Source of the DNA: Paenibacillus sp. A3
GTDB lineage: Bacteria; Bacillota; Bacilli; Paenibacillales; NBRC-103111
Length of the DNA stretch: 64,000 bases
Direction: 5' to 3'
NCBI RefSeq assembly: GCF_001399685.1
Contig: NZ_JTHN01000182.1
Span: 1 to 64,000 of the forward strand
Positions 55,846-64,000 of the stretch are shown here, piece after piece. Each line of letters opens with the position of its first letter. Within the stretch, counting starts at the first letter, position 1. Below the pieces are notes generated by a model. That model did not search any database. It was given only the letters and a program-made list of their open reading frames with translations, and was not told the DNA's origin. Made by a program: the position numbers and the translations under genes.

Positions 55846-56787
55846 ATGAAAAAACCGGAACTGTTGATTTCGGCCGGATCATCGGCAGAAGCGGAGCGGT
55901 ATATCGAGGCAGGGGCGGACGCCGTCCTCGTAGGCGAGCACCGGTTCGGCTTGCGGCTGCCGGGGGAAGTGACGGCAGAAGAGCTGGCATCGCTCGTTTC
56001 ATGGGCGCATGAACATGGAGCGAAAGTATACTCAGCCGTCAACAATATTATGGACAACGACTTGCTGCCTGAGCTGGAAAAGTATGTAGGCCGGCTGCAG
56101 CAAGCGGGCGTCGACGGCATCGTCTTCGGCGATCCGGCCGTACTGATGGCTGTTCGCGGCTTCGCACCCGGCATGCGTTTGCATTGGAATGCGGAGATGA
56201 CCTCCACCAACTACGCGACGGCTAGCTATTGGGCAAGCAAAGGGGCGGCCCGCATGGTGCTGGCCCGCGAGCTGAACCTGGAGGAGACTCTGGAAATTGC
56301 GCGCCAGCTTGAAGGTTCGATGGAAGTCGAAGTTCAGGTTCACGGCATTACGAATATATATCATTCGAAGCGGAGCCTGCTGACCAATTACAAGGAGCAT
56401 CAGGGGCGTCCGCAAGAGCTTGAAAAGCTGGAGCTCGATAAAGAGGAAGGATTGTTCCTGATCGAGCAGGAGCGGCCGAACGAACGATATCCGATCTACG
56501 AGGATGCGAACGGCACGCATATCATGAGCTCGGACGACATCTGTATGCTGGATAGCCTGCACGAGCTGATGGAAGGCGGCATCGACAGCTTCAAACTGGA
56601 GGCGCTCCTGAAGTCGCCGGAGTATAATGAAGCGGTTGTGCGCGGTTACCGGCAAGCAATAGACGCATATATGGCGAATCCGGACGGCTACGAGTTTCAA
56701 GAGGAGTGGCTGGATGCCATCCGCGCGCTGCAAGACGAACGGCGCGAGCTGACGTACGGATTCTTTTTCAAAGAGCAGGTTTATTAA
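55846..56787 (+). CDS. trhP1: TrhP1/YrrN, U32-family tRNA 5-hydroxyuridine protein
   Basis: The 313-residue U32-type protein has the start PELLISAGSSAEAERYIEAGADAVLVGEHRFGLRL. Where the larger U32 proteins carry Cys residues it reads VEVQVHGITNIYHSKRSLL, as expected for YrrN, the cysteine-poor subunit. B. subtilis YrrN and YrrO act in forming 5-hydroxyuridine at tRNA position 34, which TrmR then methylates. Followed 33 bp later by trhP2. TrmR itself is not in this position. Confidence 0.85.
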   Translation: MKKPELLISAGSSAEAERYIEAGADAVLVGEHRFGLRLPGEVTAEELASLVSWAHEHGAKVYSAVNNIMDNDLLPELEKYVGRLQQAGVDGIVFGDPAVLMAVRGFAPGMRLHWNAEMTSTNYATASYWASKGAARMVLARELNLEETLEIARQLEGSMEVEVQVHGITNIYHSKRSLLTNYKEHQGRPQELEKLELDKEEGLFLIEQERPNERYPIYEDANGTHIMSSDDICMLDSLHELMEGGIDSFKLEALLKSPEYNEAVVRGYRQAIDAYMANPDGYEFQEEWLDAIRALQDERRELTYGFFFKEQVY

Positions 56788-56820
56788 TACGATCTGAAGA
56801 TATAAGCGAGGTGGAATAGA

Positions 56821-58110
56821 ATGACATTGTTGAAGCAAGAGCTGCTCGGCAAGCGAGTGCGGTTCGAGAAACCTGAGCTGCTCGCGCCGGCCGGCAGCTT
56901 GGAAAAGCTGAAGTTCGCCGTTCATTACGGGGCGGATGCGGTTTATATCGGCGGGCAGCAATACGGGCTCAGGTCGAACGCGGACAACTTCACCTTTGAG
57001 GAAATGCGGGAAGGGGTCGAGTTTGCGGAGAAATACGGCGCGAAAGTATTCGTCGCGACGAATATTTATGCCCACAATGAAGATTTGTCGGGCCTGGAAG
57101 ATTATCTTCGCGGCATTCAGGATGCCGGTGTGCATGCGATTATCGTGGCGGACCCGATTATTATCGAGACGTGCAAGCGCGCGGCTCCGAAGCTGGAAAT
57201 TCACCTGAGCACCCAGCAGTCCACGATGAACCGGCAGGCCGTGCAGTTCTGGAAAGAAGAAGGCATTGACCGGGTCGTGCTTGCCCGCGAGGCAACCATG
57301 GAAGAAATCGTCGAGATCAAGACGCACGTCGATATGGAGATCGAAGTGTTCGTCCATGGGGCGATGTGCAGCTCCTATTCGGGACGGTGCGTGCTGTCGA
57401 ACCATTTTACGGACCGCGACTCGAACCGCGGCGGCTGTTCGCAGTCCTGCCGCTGGAAATATGATCTGTTTACTACCGAGGAAGAGCTGAACGGACCGCA
57501 GATCGGCATTAAGGAAATTCCGCTGTTCCAAGCGGGCGACAATCCGTTCTCGATGAGCTCGAAGGATCTGTGCATGATCGAGCACGTTCCCGAGCTGATT
57601 CGCGCCGGCGTCGACAGCTTCAAAATCGAAGGCCGTATGAAGAGCGTTCACTATGTCGCCACGGTCGTCAATGCATACCGTCAGGCCATCGACTCGTATT
57701 TTGCCGATCCGGAGCATTACGAGATGAAGCCGGAATGGCTGTATGAGATTCAGAAAGCGGCTAACCGTCCGCTCAATACCGGGTTTTTCTATGACCGTCC
57801 GGGGCACGAGGACCACATCTTCGAGCCCGAGGACAAAGCGGCTCCGTACGATTTTGTCGGCGTTGTGATGGGTTACGACGAAGCGACGCAGACCGCGCTC
57901 ATCCAGCAGCGGAACCATTTTAAGCCAGGGCAGGAAGTGGAGTTCTTCGGTCCGAAGGGCACGTTCTTCAAGCAGGCGGTGGGCGAGCTGCAGGATGAAG
58001 AGGGCAAAATTCTCGACGCTGCGCGGCATCCGCTGCAGCTCATCCGGATGAAGGTCGAGCAGCCGGTCCGTCCCTTTGATATGATGCGCAAAAAAATGAG
58101 AAATTCGTAA
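56821..58110 (+). CDS. trhP2: TrhP2/YrrO, U32-family tRNA 5-hydroxyuridine protein
   Basis: The 429-residue protein begins RFEKPELLAPAGSLEKLKFA. It has the U32 signature EVFVHGAMCSSYSGRCVLSN near residue 178 followed by DRDSNRGGCSQSCRWKYDL, whose four cysteines probably bind an Fe-S cluster. The C-terminal TrhP domain ends near VRPFDMMRKKM. It partners TrhP1 in tRNA U34 hydroxylation. A terminator follows; the udk and greA genes that follow in B. subtilis are absent here. Confidence 0.9.
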   Translation: MTLLKQELLGKRVRFEKPELLAPAGSLEKLKFAVHYGADAVYIGGQQYGLRSNADNFTFEEMREGVEFAEKYGAKVFVATNIYAHNEDLSGLEDYLRGIQDAGVHAIIVADPIIIETCKRAAPKLEIHLSTQQSTMNRQAVQFWKEEGIDRVVLAREATMEEIVEIKTHVDMEIEVFVHGAMCSSYSGRCVLSNHFTDRDSNRGGCSQSCRWKYDLFTTEEELNGPQIGIKEIPLFQAGDNPFSMSSKDLCMIEHVPELIRAGVDSFKIEGRMKSVHYVATVVNAYRQAIDSYFADPEHYEMKPEWLYEIQKAANRPLNTGFFYDRPGHEDHIFEPEDKAAPYDFVGVVMGYDEATQTALIQQRNHFKPGQEVEFFGPKGTFFKQAVGELQDEEGKILDAARHPLQLIRMKVEQPVRPFDMMRKKMRNS

Positions 58111-58140
58111 ATGGCCGCGGCATAGCCACTGCTTGACGAC

Positions 58141-58168
58141 GCTCCGTCCCTTGGGACGGGGCTTTTTT
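58141..58168 (+). terminator. Terminator after trhP2
   Basis: Stem GCTCCGTCCC/GGGACGGGGC with loop TT, followed by six T. Confidence 0.8.
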
Positions 58169-58264
58169 GCATTTGCAGGAGATTTATCCCGGTGCGCATA
58201 GTCGGCCCAATGACCTAATTATGCGTCTTTGGTCATGTGATCGTATTTTTTGTTTAAATATCTA

Positions 58265-58292
58265 TAACATTTTACCTACTTGGTCCCGATAT
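58265..58292 (+). promoter_or_regulatory. Sigma-D-like promoter for the chemoreceptor
   Basis: TAAC (58265-58268), 16 bases, then CCCGATAT (58285-58292): one mismatch each from the sigma-D consensus TAAA-N14-16-GCCGATAT. The leader to the start codon would be about 190 bases, AT-rich, without other clear structure. The rest of this 380-bp gap (58169-58492) shows nothing else I can support. Confidence 0.45.
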
Positions 58293-58492
58293 AGATAAAG
58301 ATACTCTTTTTTATTAAATAAAAATTTATATATTTCGTAAGACGATTATGAATTAAGGCGGTGGAACTAATATTTTTTCGATCGCAATCCAATGAGCTAA
58401 AGGGATTTTGATATTTCATGTCGAATACCAAGATTAACCGGTCAAATGCTTGCATACTTATCAAACTAATACATATCTAGGTGGTGTTTCCT

Positions 58493-60670
58493 GTGAAGGA
58501 TCAATGGTCTTCACTTAAAGCCAGCCTGCAAAAAGCCGGCAAATCGTTGAAAAATGGGCGCTCCAATTCGTCCGACCCGAATCATTCCGGAGGTTCGCGT
58601 GCTTCTAAAGTCATGGATTCGCTTAAAGAAGTAGGTCTAATGAACTTGTTAAGGTCGGTAGGGGGCAAGCTGTTCCTTATCTTTTTTATCAGCATCTTGT
58701 TTTTCGTGTTGACCGTAGGTCTGACTTCTTATAACATCTCCAAAGGCGTTATTCAGAAAAAGGTGGCCGATGCGTCGGAAGGCACCATTACGCAGGCCGG
58801 GCAAAAGCTCGATCTGCTCTACGCCACGTATGAAGACTTGTCGATGCAAATTTTGCTGGACGAAGATTTGAAAAAGCTGCTTGCGGATATGGATTCCGTG
58901 AACAAAAACAGCTACGATTTTCTCCAGCTCCGGCAGAAGCTCGGCGACAAGCTGAACGTTTATTCGTACTCGAATAAAACGCTTAAATCAATCTATCTGT
59001 TTAAAGCAAGCGGAGAACCTGTAGCTTCGGCCGGTTCAGCGATGAGTAAGGAAAGCCTGGCGCAGGAAGATTGGTTCAAGAAGATCGTCGAAGGCAACGG
59101 CAAAGCGACTTGGCTGGAATCCAGAGCGAAGGGCTACTCAGATTCGCTGGGCAATGCGGGCACAGCTTCGTTCGGTCTGGGCCGCGTGCTGAAGAATACG
59201 ACGACCAATGCCGTGCAGTCCGTGCTTCTGCTGGAGATTAACTTGGAAGCGGTCGGTAAGGAGCTCAGTCAAATCTCAATGGGCGAAGGCGGTAAAACGG
59301 TCATCGTCACACCTGACATGAACTACATCTATAACCAGGACGTTGCGGTGCTTGGCAAGCCGAGCGAGCTGGGGGTAACGAAGGAAGCCTTTACGGAAGA
59401 CAAAGGAAACCTACAAAACAGCAGCCGCGACATGCAGCTCGTTTATTTCAAATCGGCCAAAACGAATTGGCTCTTGATCGGTGCAATGCCGGTGGCGGAG
59501 CTTGTGAGGGACGCAGGAGTCATCTTCGGCATGACTTGGCTGATGGCTTTTGTGGCGATGATTATCGCGGTTGTGATCGGATACTTTATCGTACGAATGA
59601 TCGGCCGTCCCGTCGTTCAGCTCCGCAACTTGATGAAAGAAGGAGAGCAGGGCAACCTGAAGGTGCGGATGACCGTCACGAGCCAGGACGAGATCGGGCA
59701 GCTTGGGCAAAGCTTCAACCAGATGATGGAAAAAATTACGACGCTGGTGCAGCAGACGAATCATTCCGCTCAAGAGGTACTGCAAACGGCGGGGAGCTTG
59801 TCGGACGCTTCGAAGAAAACGGCTACCTCGGCGAAAGAAATCGCCGTCGCTACGGAAGAAATCGCCAGCGGCGCATCCAGTCTGGCTGTGGAGTCCGAGC
59901 GCGGCAACGAGCTGACTCACAATATCGGCATGCAGATGAAAAGCGTGGTCGACGCCAACATTGTTATGGGCTCCTCAGCTTCGGAAGTTCAAGCGTCGAG
60001 CAAGCAAGGGATTGAATATATGTCCGAGCTGATCGGCAAAACGAACGCAACGGAAGCGATGACCCGTTCGATGGTCGAGAAGGTCGATAACCTGAAGGAA
60101 AGCACCCGCTCCATCCGCAAAATTTTGGACGTGCTCAGCAACATGACGAAGCAAACGAACATTTTGTCGTTGAATGCGACGATTGAAGCGGCCCGGGCCG
60201 GTGCGGCGGGGAAAGGCTTCATGGTCGTTGCGGACGAGATCCGCAAGCTGGCTGACCAATCCAGACAATCGATCGCGATCGTCGGTCAAATTACCGAAAC
60301 GATCCAAAAGGAAATTGACGAGACGGTTAACGTGCTTTCACAGGCTTACCCGATTTTCCAAGAGCAAATCGAATCCGTGAAAGAAGCCGATTCGATCTTT
60401 AAGCAAGTCGATTCACAGATGGGCGAATTTATTGAACGGTTGTCCGAAGTAACGGAGTCGATCAGCGAGCTCGAAGCGTCGCAGATGGTGCTGAGCGATG
60501 CGATGTCCAACGTCAGCGCTGTGGCCGAAGAATCGTCCGCGACTTCGCAAGAGGTGGCATCCTTGAGCTCGGAGCAAATGAGCATCAGCTCCGGTCTTGT
60601 GAAGCTGTCCGACAGTCTCGAAGAGCTGTCGAATTCGTTGAAGGAACAGCTGTCGAAATTCCAGGTTTAA
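58493..60670 (+). CDS. Methyl-accepting chemotaxis protein
   Basis: The 725-residue chemoreceptor has TM1 at about 56-80, an extracellular sensing domain (about 85-335, Cache-like), TM2 at about 341-372, then HAMP and a long coiled-coil signalling domain. The hairpin tip reads [43 protein letters not shown], the hallmark of CheA/CheW-binding receptors. The GTG at 58493 lies 8 bases after AGGTGG. The ligand is unknown. No other chemotaxis gene is in the window. Confidence 0.93.
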   Translation: MKDQWSSLKASLQKAGKSLKNGRSNSSDPNHSGGSRASKVMDSLKEVGLMNLLRSVGGKLFLIFFISILFFVLTVGLTSYNISKGVIQKKVADASEGTITQAGQKLDLLYATYEDLSMQILLDEDLKKLLADMDSVNKNSYDFLQLRQKLGDKLNVYSYSNKTLKSIYLFKASGEPVASAGSAMSKESLAQEDWFKKIVEGNGKATWLESRAKGYSDSLGNAGTASFGLGRVLKNTTTNAVQSVLLLEINLEAVGKELSQISMGEGGKTVIVTPDMNYIYNQDVAVLGKPSELGVTKEAFTEDKGNLQNSSRDMQLVYFKSAKTNWLLIGAMPVAELVRDAGVIFGMTWLMAFVAMIIAVVIGYFIVRMIGRPVVQLRNLMKEGEQGNLKVRMTVTSQDEIGQLGQSFNQMMEKITTLVQQTNHSAQEVLQTAGSLSDASKKTATSAKEIAVATEEIASGASSLAVESERGNELTHNIGMQMKSVVDANIVMGSSASEVQASSKQGIEYMSELIGKTNATEAMTRSMVEKVDNLKESTRSIRKILDVLSNMTKQTNILSLNATIEAARAGAAGKGFMVVADEIRKLADQSRQSIAIVGQITETIQKEIDETVNVLSQAYPIFQEQIESVKEADSIFKQVDSQMGEFIERLSEVTESISELEASQMVLSDAMSNVSAVAEESSATSQEVASLSSEQMSISSGLVKLSDSLEELSNSLKEQLSKFQV

Positions 60671-60684
60671 AGTTTGTTGATACG

Positions 60685-60716
60685 GCGTCTTCTCCATTCG
60701 GGGAAGGCGCTTTTTG
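60685..60716 (+). terminator. Terminator after the chemoreceptor
   Basis: Stem GCGTCTTCTCC/GGGGAAGGCGC (60685-60695 and 60700-60710) with mismatches, loop ATTC, then five T. Confidence 0.7.
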
Positions 60717-60789
60717 TTTGGATCGTTTGCGGTGGGAGCTTCCTGACCATACTTGTATCATCATACAAAAGTGCTGGCGGGTGCTCGGG

Positions 60790-62613
60790 ATGGACAACGG
60801 AACAAAGCTGCAAAAGAACCGGATTTTTATCGTATTGCTGCTGGTTATCGGGATTTTGGCCGCTTGGAATTTACGGTTGTTCTGGATTCAAGTGGCGGCC
60901 TCCCGCAGCTTGACGGAACGAAAGATCGACTTGGTGGAAAATTCGGTCATTCAGCGGGCTCAAGGACTTGTGCTCGATAGCGGACGGGGCGATTTTACGG
61001 ACCGAAACGGCGTTCCTTTGACGGGAACGGCGCAGAAGGTGTTGGTCGTTTTCCCCATCCACGAAGAAGAGTCCGCAGGAATAGATACGTCTAACGCAAT
61101 GGACCGGGTGGCAAGTATCGTAAACGCTCCGCTTTCCGCTTGGCAGTCCTTTGTCCGCCAGTTGAAAGGTCCGGCCATTTGGTCCGTGTCCGGCCGTCCG
61201 GTCCCTTTGACGGGCGCTCAGGCGGCCAAGATCGAGGCTTTAGGTCTGAAATCCGTCCGGGCGATGACCTTCAAGCAGCGCTACGCCGAGCGGCAGCTGG
61301 CAAGCCAGGTGCTTGGCTTCATCGGGCAAAATCCCGAACGGATTACGCGGCAGTTCACCGACCAATTTCATAAAGGAGAACTGCAGCTCACGAGCAAAAT
61401 CGGCAATTCGGGGCTGGAAAAAACGTTTGAGCCTTGGCTGCAAGGCATCGGGCCGTCCTCCGTCTCGCTTTTTACCGACGGCTTGAAGCGTCCGCTTCCC
61501 GGACTCGATACGCGCCAAATCGCTCCAAGCAATCCGTATTATCCGCTTAAAGTCGTCACGACCCTCGACTCCGGGATACAGCGTCAAGTCGAACGGACCT
61601 TGGAACGTTTGCGCATAACGGAAGGCACCGTCGTCGTATTGGACATTCGGAATGGGGATACGGTCGCGATGGCCAGCACGCCCGCATTCCAACCGGATCA
61701 TGTCGATCTGGCCCAAGGAAACTGGAGCAACAAGGCATTGAAAGCGGTCGCCCCCGGATCGATTTTTAAAATCGTGACTGCCGCCGCTGCCTTGGAAGAG
61801 AAGGCGGTTAAGGCGGACGAAACGTTCGAGTGCACAGGAGCACTTGGCCAATACGGCTTCACCTGCTGGAAGAAGGATGGGCACGGTAAGCTTACGTTGG
61901 AAGAAGGCTTCGCCCAGTCATGCAACATCGTGTTTGCGAAGGCGGTGCAGCGGCTCGGGGGAGACCAGCTGGCGGCTTACGCGCACAGGCTCGGGCTGGA
62001 AATGCCTGTCGGCTGGAGCGGAGACGTGCCGCACCGGAAAGGCTTTCGGCAATGGGATGCCGAGGAGCAGGGGCAAATCTATGCCGCTGCTTCGGACAAG
62101 CCGGACGAAGGGGTGCTGGTACAGACAGCCATCGGCCAGCGGGACGTATTAATGACGCCGCTGCAAGCGGCTAACTTGATCGTGACGCTGTATAATCAAG
62201 GGAAGGTAGCGTCGCCGCGAATCGTGCGTGAAATCCGGTTCCGGAACGATCGGTTATACCAGTCGTTCCCGCCTCATGAGCTTGAGCAGGCTGCTAAACC
62301 TATCAAGCCGACGACGGCGAAGCGTCTGCTCGGTTGGATGGCCGCGACGGTGGAGCACGGCACCGGGAAGGCGCTGCGTTCGGCGAAATGGAGCTTGGCC
62401 GGGAAATCGGGGACGGCGCAGGTCAAGTTAAAAAACAGACGATCCGGCGAAAACCATTGGTTTATCGGCTACGGTCCTGCGGAACAGCCTCGCTATGCCG
62501 CAGCGGTGCTCGTCCAGAACGTTCCGGAAGGGAGCAGCCACAGGGCGATCCCGCTTTTTAAGGAAGTGATGGATATTTTGGCTGACAGCTCGAAAAGTAA
62601 GAGCCGATCATGA
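60790..62613 (+). CDS. Class B penicillin-binding protein (PbpI-like)
   Basis: A membrane-anchored DD-transpeptidase of 607 residues. One transmembrane helix (about 11-33) is followed by a PBP dimer domain (about 50-200) and the transpeptidase domain with APGSIFK near residue 322 (active Ser), FAQSCN near 376, and AGKSGTAQ near 538. Length and order fit class B enzymes; B. subtilis pbpI (yrrR) lies just past the greA-yrrS genes in the syntenic region. The start at 60790 is chosen for family length; no strong binding site is seen. Confidence 0.85.
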   Translation: MDNGTKLQKNRIFIVLLLVIGILAAWNLRLFWIQVAASRSLTERKIDLVENSVIQRAQGLVLDSGRGDFTDRNGVPLTGTAQKVLVVFPIHEEESAGIDTSNAMDRVASIVNAPLSAWQSFVRQLKGPAIWSVSGRPVPLTGAQAAKIEALGLKSVRAMTFKQRYAERQLASQVLGFIGQNPERITRQFTDQFHKGELQLTSKIGNSGLEKTFEPWLQGIGPSSVSLFTDGLKRPLPGLDTRQIAPSNPYYPLKVVTTLDSGIQRQVERTLERLRITEGTVVVLDIRNGDTVAMASTPAFQPDHVDLAQGNWSNKALKAVAPGSIFKIVTAAAALEEKAVKADETFECTGALGQYGFTCWKKDGHGKLTLEEGFAQSCNIVFAKAVQRLGGDQLAAYAHRLGLEMPVGWSGDVPHRKGFRQWDAEEQGQIYAAASDKPDEGVLVQTAIGQRDVLMTPLQAANLIVTLYNQGKVASPRIVREIRFRNDRLYQSFPPHELEQAAKPIKPTTAKRLLGWMAATVEHGTGKALRSAKWSLAGKSGTAQVKLKNRRSGENHWFIGYGPAEQPRYAAAVLVQNVPEGSSHRAIPLFKEVMDILADSSKSKSRS

Positions 62614-62639
62614 GGAGATTTATTGGAGGGTATTGCGAG

Positions 62640-62687
62640 AGGCTGCGTTTTCGCGAGATGTACGGCGAAGACTCAGCCTTTTTTTCA
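62640..62687. terminator. Terminator between the PBP and kinase genes
   Basis: AGGCTG/CAGCCT outer pair (62640-62645 and 62674-62679) with an inner TTCGC/GCGAA pair, then seven T. It lies between convergent genes. Confidence 0.55.
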
Positions 62688-62693
62688 TTGAGG

Positions 62694-63983
62694 TTAATGA
62701 TAGGTAGAGGAGTGAAGCGACGGAATCAAAATCGAGAAACAGGTGCCTTTGCCTACTTCACTCGTCACGTCGATTCGGCCGTGAATGTTTTGAATGGCCC
62801 GGTAGGTGACCATCATGCCAAGGCCGGTTCCTTTGCCGCGGGTGGAATAGAACGGCGTGCCGAGCCGTCCGACTTCATCCTGCGTCATGCCGATTCCTTG
62901 ATCGATAATGTCGATGCACACCGTTTGATTTTGCAGCACGCCGACGATTTGCAGCTTTCCTCCGCCGGGCATCGCTTCAATGCCGTTTTTGCACAAATGC
63001 ATGATGCACTGCGCGAACTTATCCGGATTGGCGCTGATCATCAGCTTGTCCTGCAGCTGCGTTTCCACCGATACGCCCCGAAGGTCGGCGTACGACTGCA
63101 GCGTTTGGACCGTTTGTAAAATAAGCGGCTTGGCGTCCACCAGCTCGATCTCTTCCAGCTGGGGCTTGGCGAAGGATAAGTAATCGTTAATGATCGCCTG
63201 CGCTTTATCGACTTCTTCCAAGACCATCTGGCTGTAAATTTGCCGTTTGTCCTCCGCCAAGTCGTTTTGACGCATCATTTGCACGAACCCTCGGGCGACC
63301 GTCATCGGATTGCGGATTTCGTGGGCGAAGGAGGCCGCCAGCTCGCTCAGCATATTCATTTTATCGTTATGCTGCAGCTGCTTGCGCAATTCGATATTTC
63401 GCTTGATCTGCCTGATGATATAGACGACAAGTCCGGCGGTAAACGAATGGATGAGGCTGAACAAAGCGAAAAACAGAAAAAAATATCCAGTAACTGGAAT
63501 GTGCTCCAACCATAGCGAGAACAAGGCGACAAACGCCGTAATCAATGACAAAACGAATCCCAGTCCGGCCGCTGTCGCGGTATTGAGCAGCCGGGCCGCA
63601 TCGGCGATCCGGCGTTTGCAGTACCACAGCAGGATGAGATTGAAGCCAATGGAAATCGGCAGCGTATGAAGTCCGTACCGTTCCGACTTCCAGTAGTAAG
63701 CCATAATGATGGCGGCTACGCCTAGCGCCGGCAAGGGGCCGGCATAAAAAAAGCACAAGGCGAGCGGAATCAAGCGGAAATCGAACAAATATCCGGGGGA
63801 GAGCTCGAACGGATGCATCATGCTGACCAAAGAGGCGACCGTGCAGATGACGGTAACGATGATCTGATTCGTACGCACGTTCACATGCTGCAGACGGTCA
63901 ATCCAAAACAAATGATACAGCATGACCGGCGTGATCACGATAAGCATGTTTAACAGCAATTGGTGGAGCAAGTTCAATGTCAT
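62694..63983 (-). CDS. KinB-like sensor histidine kinase (start at window edge)
   Basis: The 429-residue protein has about six transmembrane helices (1-195) in the 5TM/LYT-type layout, then HisKA with LAASFAHEIRNPMTVARGFV (phosphorylated His near 220) and a HATPase domain with NGIEAMPGGGK and GKGTGLGMMV. The N-terminus MTLNLLHQLLLNMLIVITPV resembles KinB of B. subtilis, which feeds phosphate into the Spo0 phosphorelay. No response regulator is adjacent, again as for phosphorelay kinases. ATG 63983 fits KinB, but the frame stays open to the window edge (GTG 63986 also possible), so a start further upstream cannot be excluded. Confidence 0.82.
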   Translation of the reverse strand: MTLNLLHQLLLNMLIVITPVMLYHLFWIDRLQHVNVRTNQIIVTVICTVASLVSMMHPFELSPGYLFDFRLIPLALCFFYAGPLPALGVAAIIMAYYWKSERYGLHTLPISIGFNLILLWYCKRRIADAARLLNTATAAGLGFVLSLITAFVALFSLWLEHIPVTGYFFLFFALFSLIHSFTAGLVVYIIRQIKRNIELRKQLQHNDKMNMLSELAASFAHEIRNPMTVARGFVQMMRQNDLAEDKRQIYSQMVLEEVDKAQAIINDYLSFAKPQLEEIELVDAKPLILQTVQTLQSYADLRGVSVETQLQDKLMISANPDKFAQCIMHLCKNGIEAMPGGGKLQIVGVLQNQTVCIDIIDQGIGMTQDEVGRLGTPFYSTRGKGTGLGMMVTYRAIQNIHGRIDVTSEVGKGTCFSILIPSLHSSTYH

Positions 63984-64000
63984 CACCTTTTGGCAGCGTG

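Noticed and set aside
56032-58029. Long minus-strand frame opposite trhP1 and trhP2
   Set aside because: It spans two real genes and their intergenic gap in antisense; composition is not protein-like.

Overview
The window is chromosomal DNA from a spore-forming, moderately high-GC Bacilli species, most likely Paenibacillus or a close relative in the Paenibacillaceae. The gene content and order follow the Bacillus subtilis safA-bofC-ruvAB-queA-tgt-yajC-spoVB-comN-secDF-recJ-apt-rel-dtd-hisS-aspS-tcdA-rarA-cymR-iscS-mnmA-alaS-ireB-yqgF-mltG-trhP region. Several features point away from Bacillus itself: a ruvC gene in front of ruvAB, separate secD and secF, hemZ beside hisS, and a CotB-like/CotH pair between apt and rel. 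I see no CRISPR array, prophage, insertion sequence, rRNA or tRNA gene. This is core genome with small accessory insertions.

Layout. 1-2.6 kb: end of a repeat-rich SafA-like spore protein, a type I signal peptidase on the minus strand, and BofC. 2.6-9.9 kb: ruvC-ruvA-ruvB, a SpoIID/LytB-domain protein, queA, tgt and yajC, ended by a terminator. 10-16 kb: small membrane proteins (YrzE, YrbG/DUF421), the SpoVB flippase, a ComN-type regulator with a long acidic head, then secD and secF. 16-20 kb: a CDF metal exporter, recJ and apt. 20-22.3 kb: a divergent spore-coat block (CotB-like and CotH kinase) with a decayed gene remnant and a sigma-K-type promoter between them. 22.3-29.1 kb: rel, dtd, a small orphan gene, hemZ and a membrane-anchored FAD protein.

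29.1-36.2 kb: a T-box-controlled hisS-aspS pair, tcdA, two membrane proteins and rarA. 36.2-43.1 kb is accessory: a stand-alone Sensor-domain protein, a CNNM/CorC-type protein with an apparent one-base frameshift, a yhbD-bactofilin-MFS cluster and an orphan solute-binding lipoprotein. 43.1-48.1 kb: mnmA (minus), cymR, the iscS-type desulfurase, a PRC-barrel protein, a zinc-ribbon mini-protein and an AI-2E-family permease. 48.1-58.2 kb: an ArsB/NhaD-type transporter behind a structured leader, a T-box-controlled alaS, ireB, yqgF, two tandem DUF1292 genes, mltG and the two U32 tRNA-hydroxylation genes trhP1 and trhP2, without the trmR gene that separates mltG from them in B. subtilis. 58.2-64 kb: a chemoreceptor behind a sigma-D-like promoter, a penicillin-binding protein, and a KinB-like histidine kinase cut near its start by the window edge.

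The shared themes are translation fidelity and tRNA modification (queA, tgt, dtd, hisS, aspS, alaS, tcdA, mnmA with its sulfur donor IscS, trhP1/2), recombination and repair (ruvCAB, recJ, rarA, yqgF), protein export (sip, yajC, secDF) and sporulation or envelope functions (SafA-like, BofC, SpoIID-like, SpoVB, CotB-like, CotH, PBP, KinB-like). The least explained pieces are the gene remnant and 5'-hairpin promoter around 20.8-21.1 kb, the paired inverted repeats between ireB and yqgF (53.3 kb), and the structured leader at 48.2 kb.
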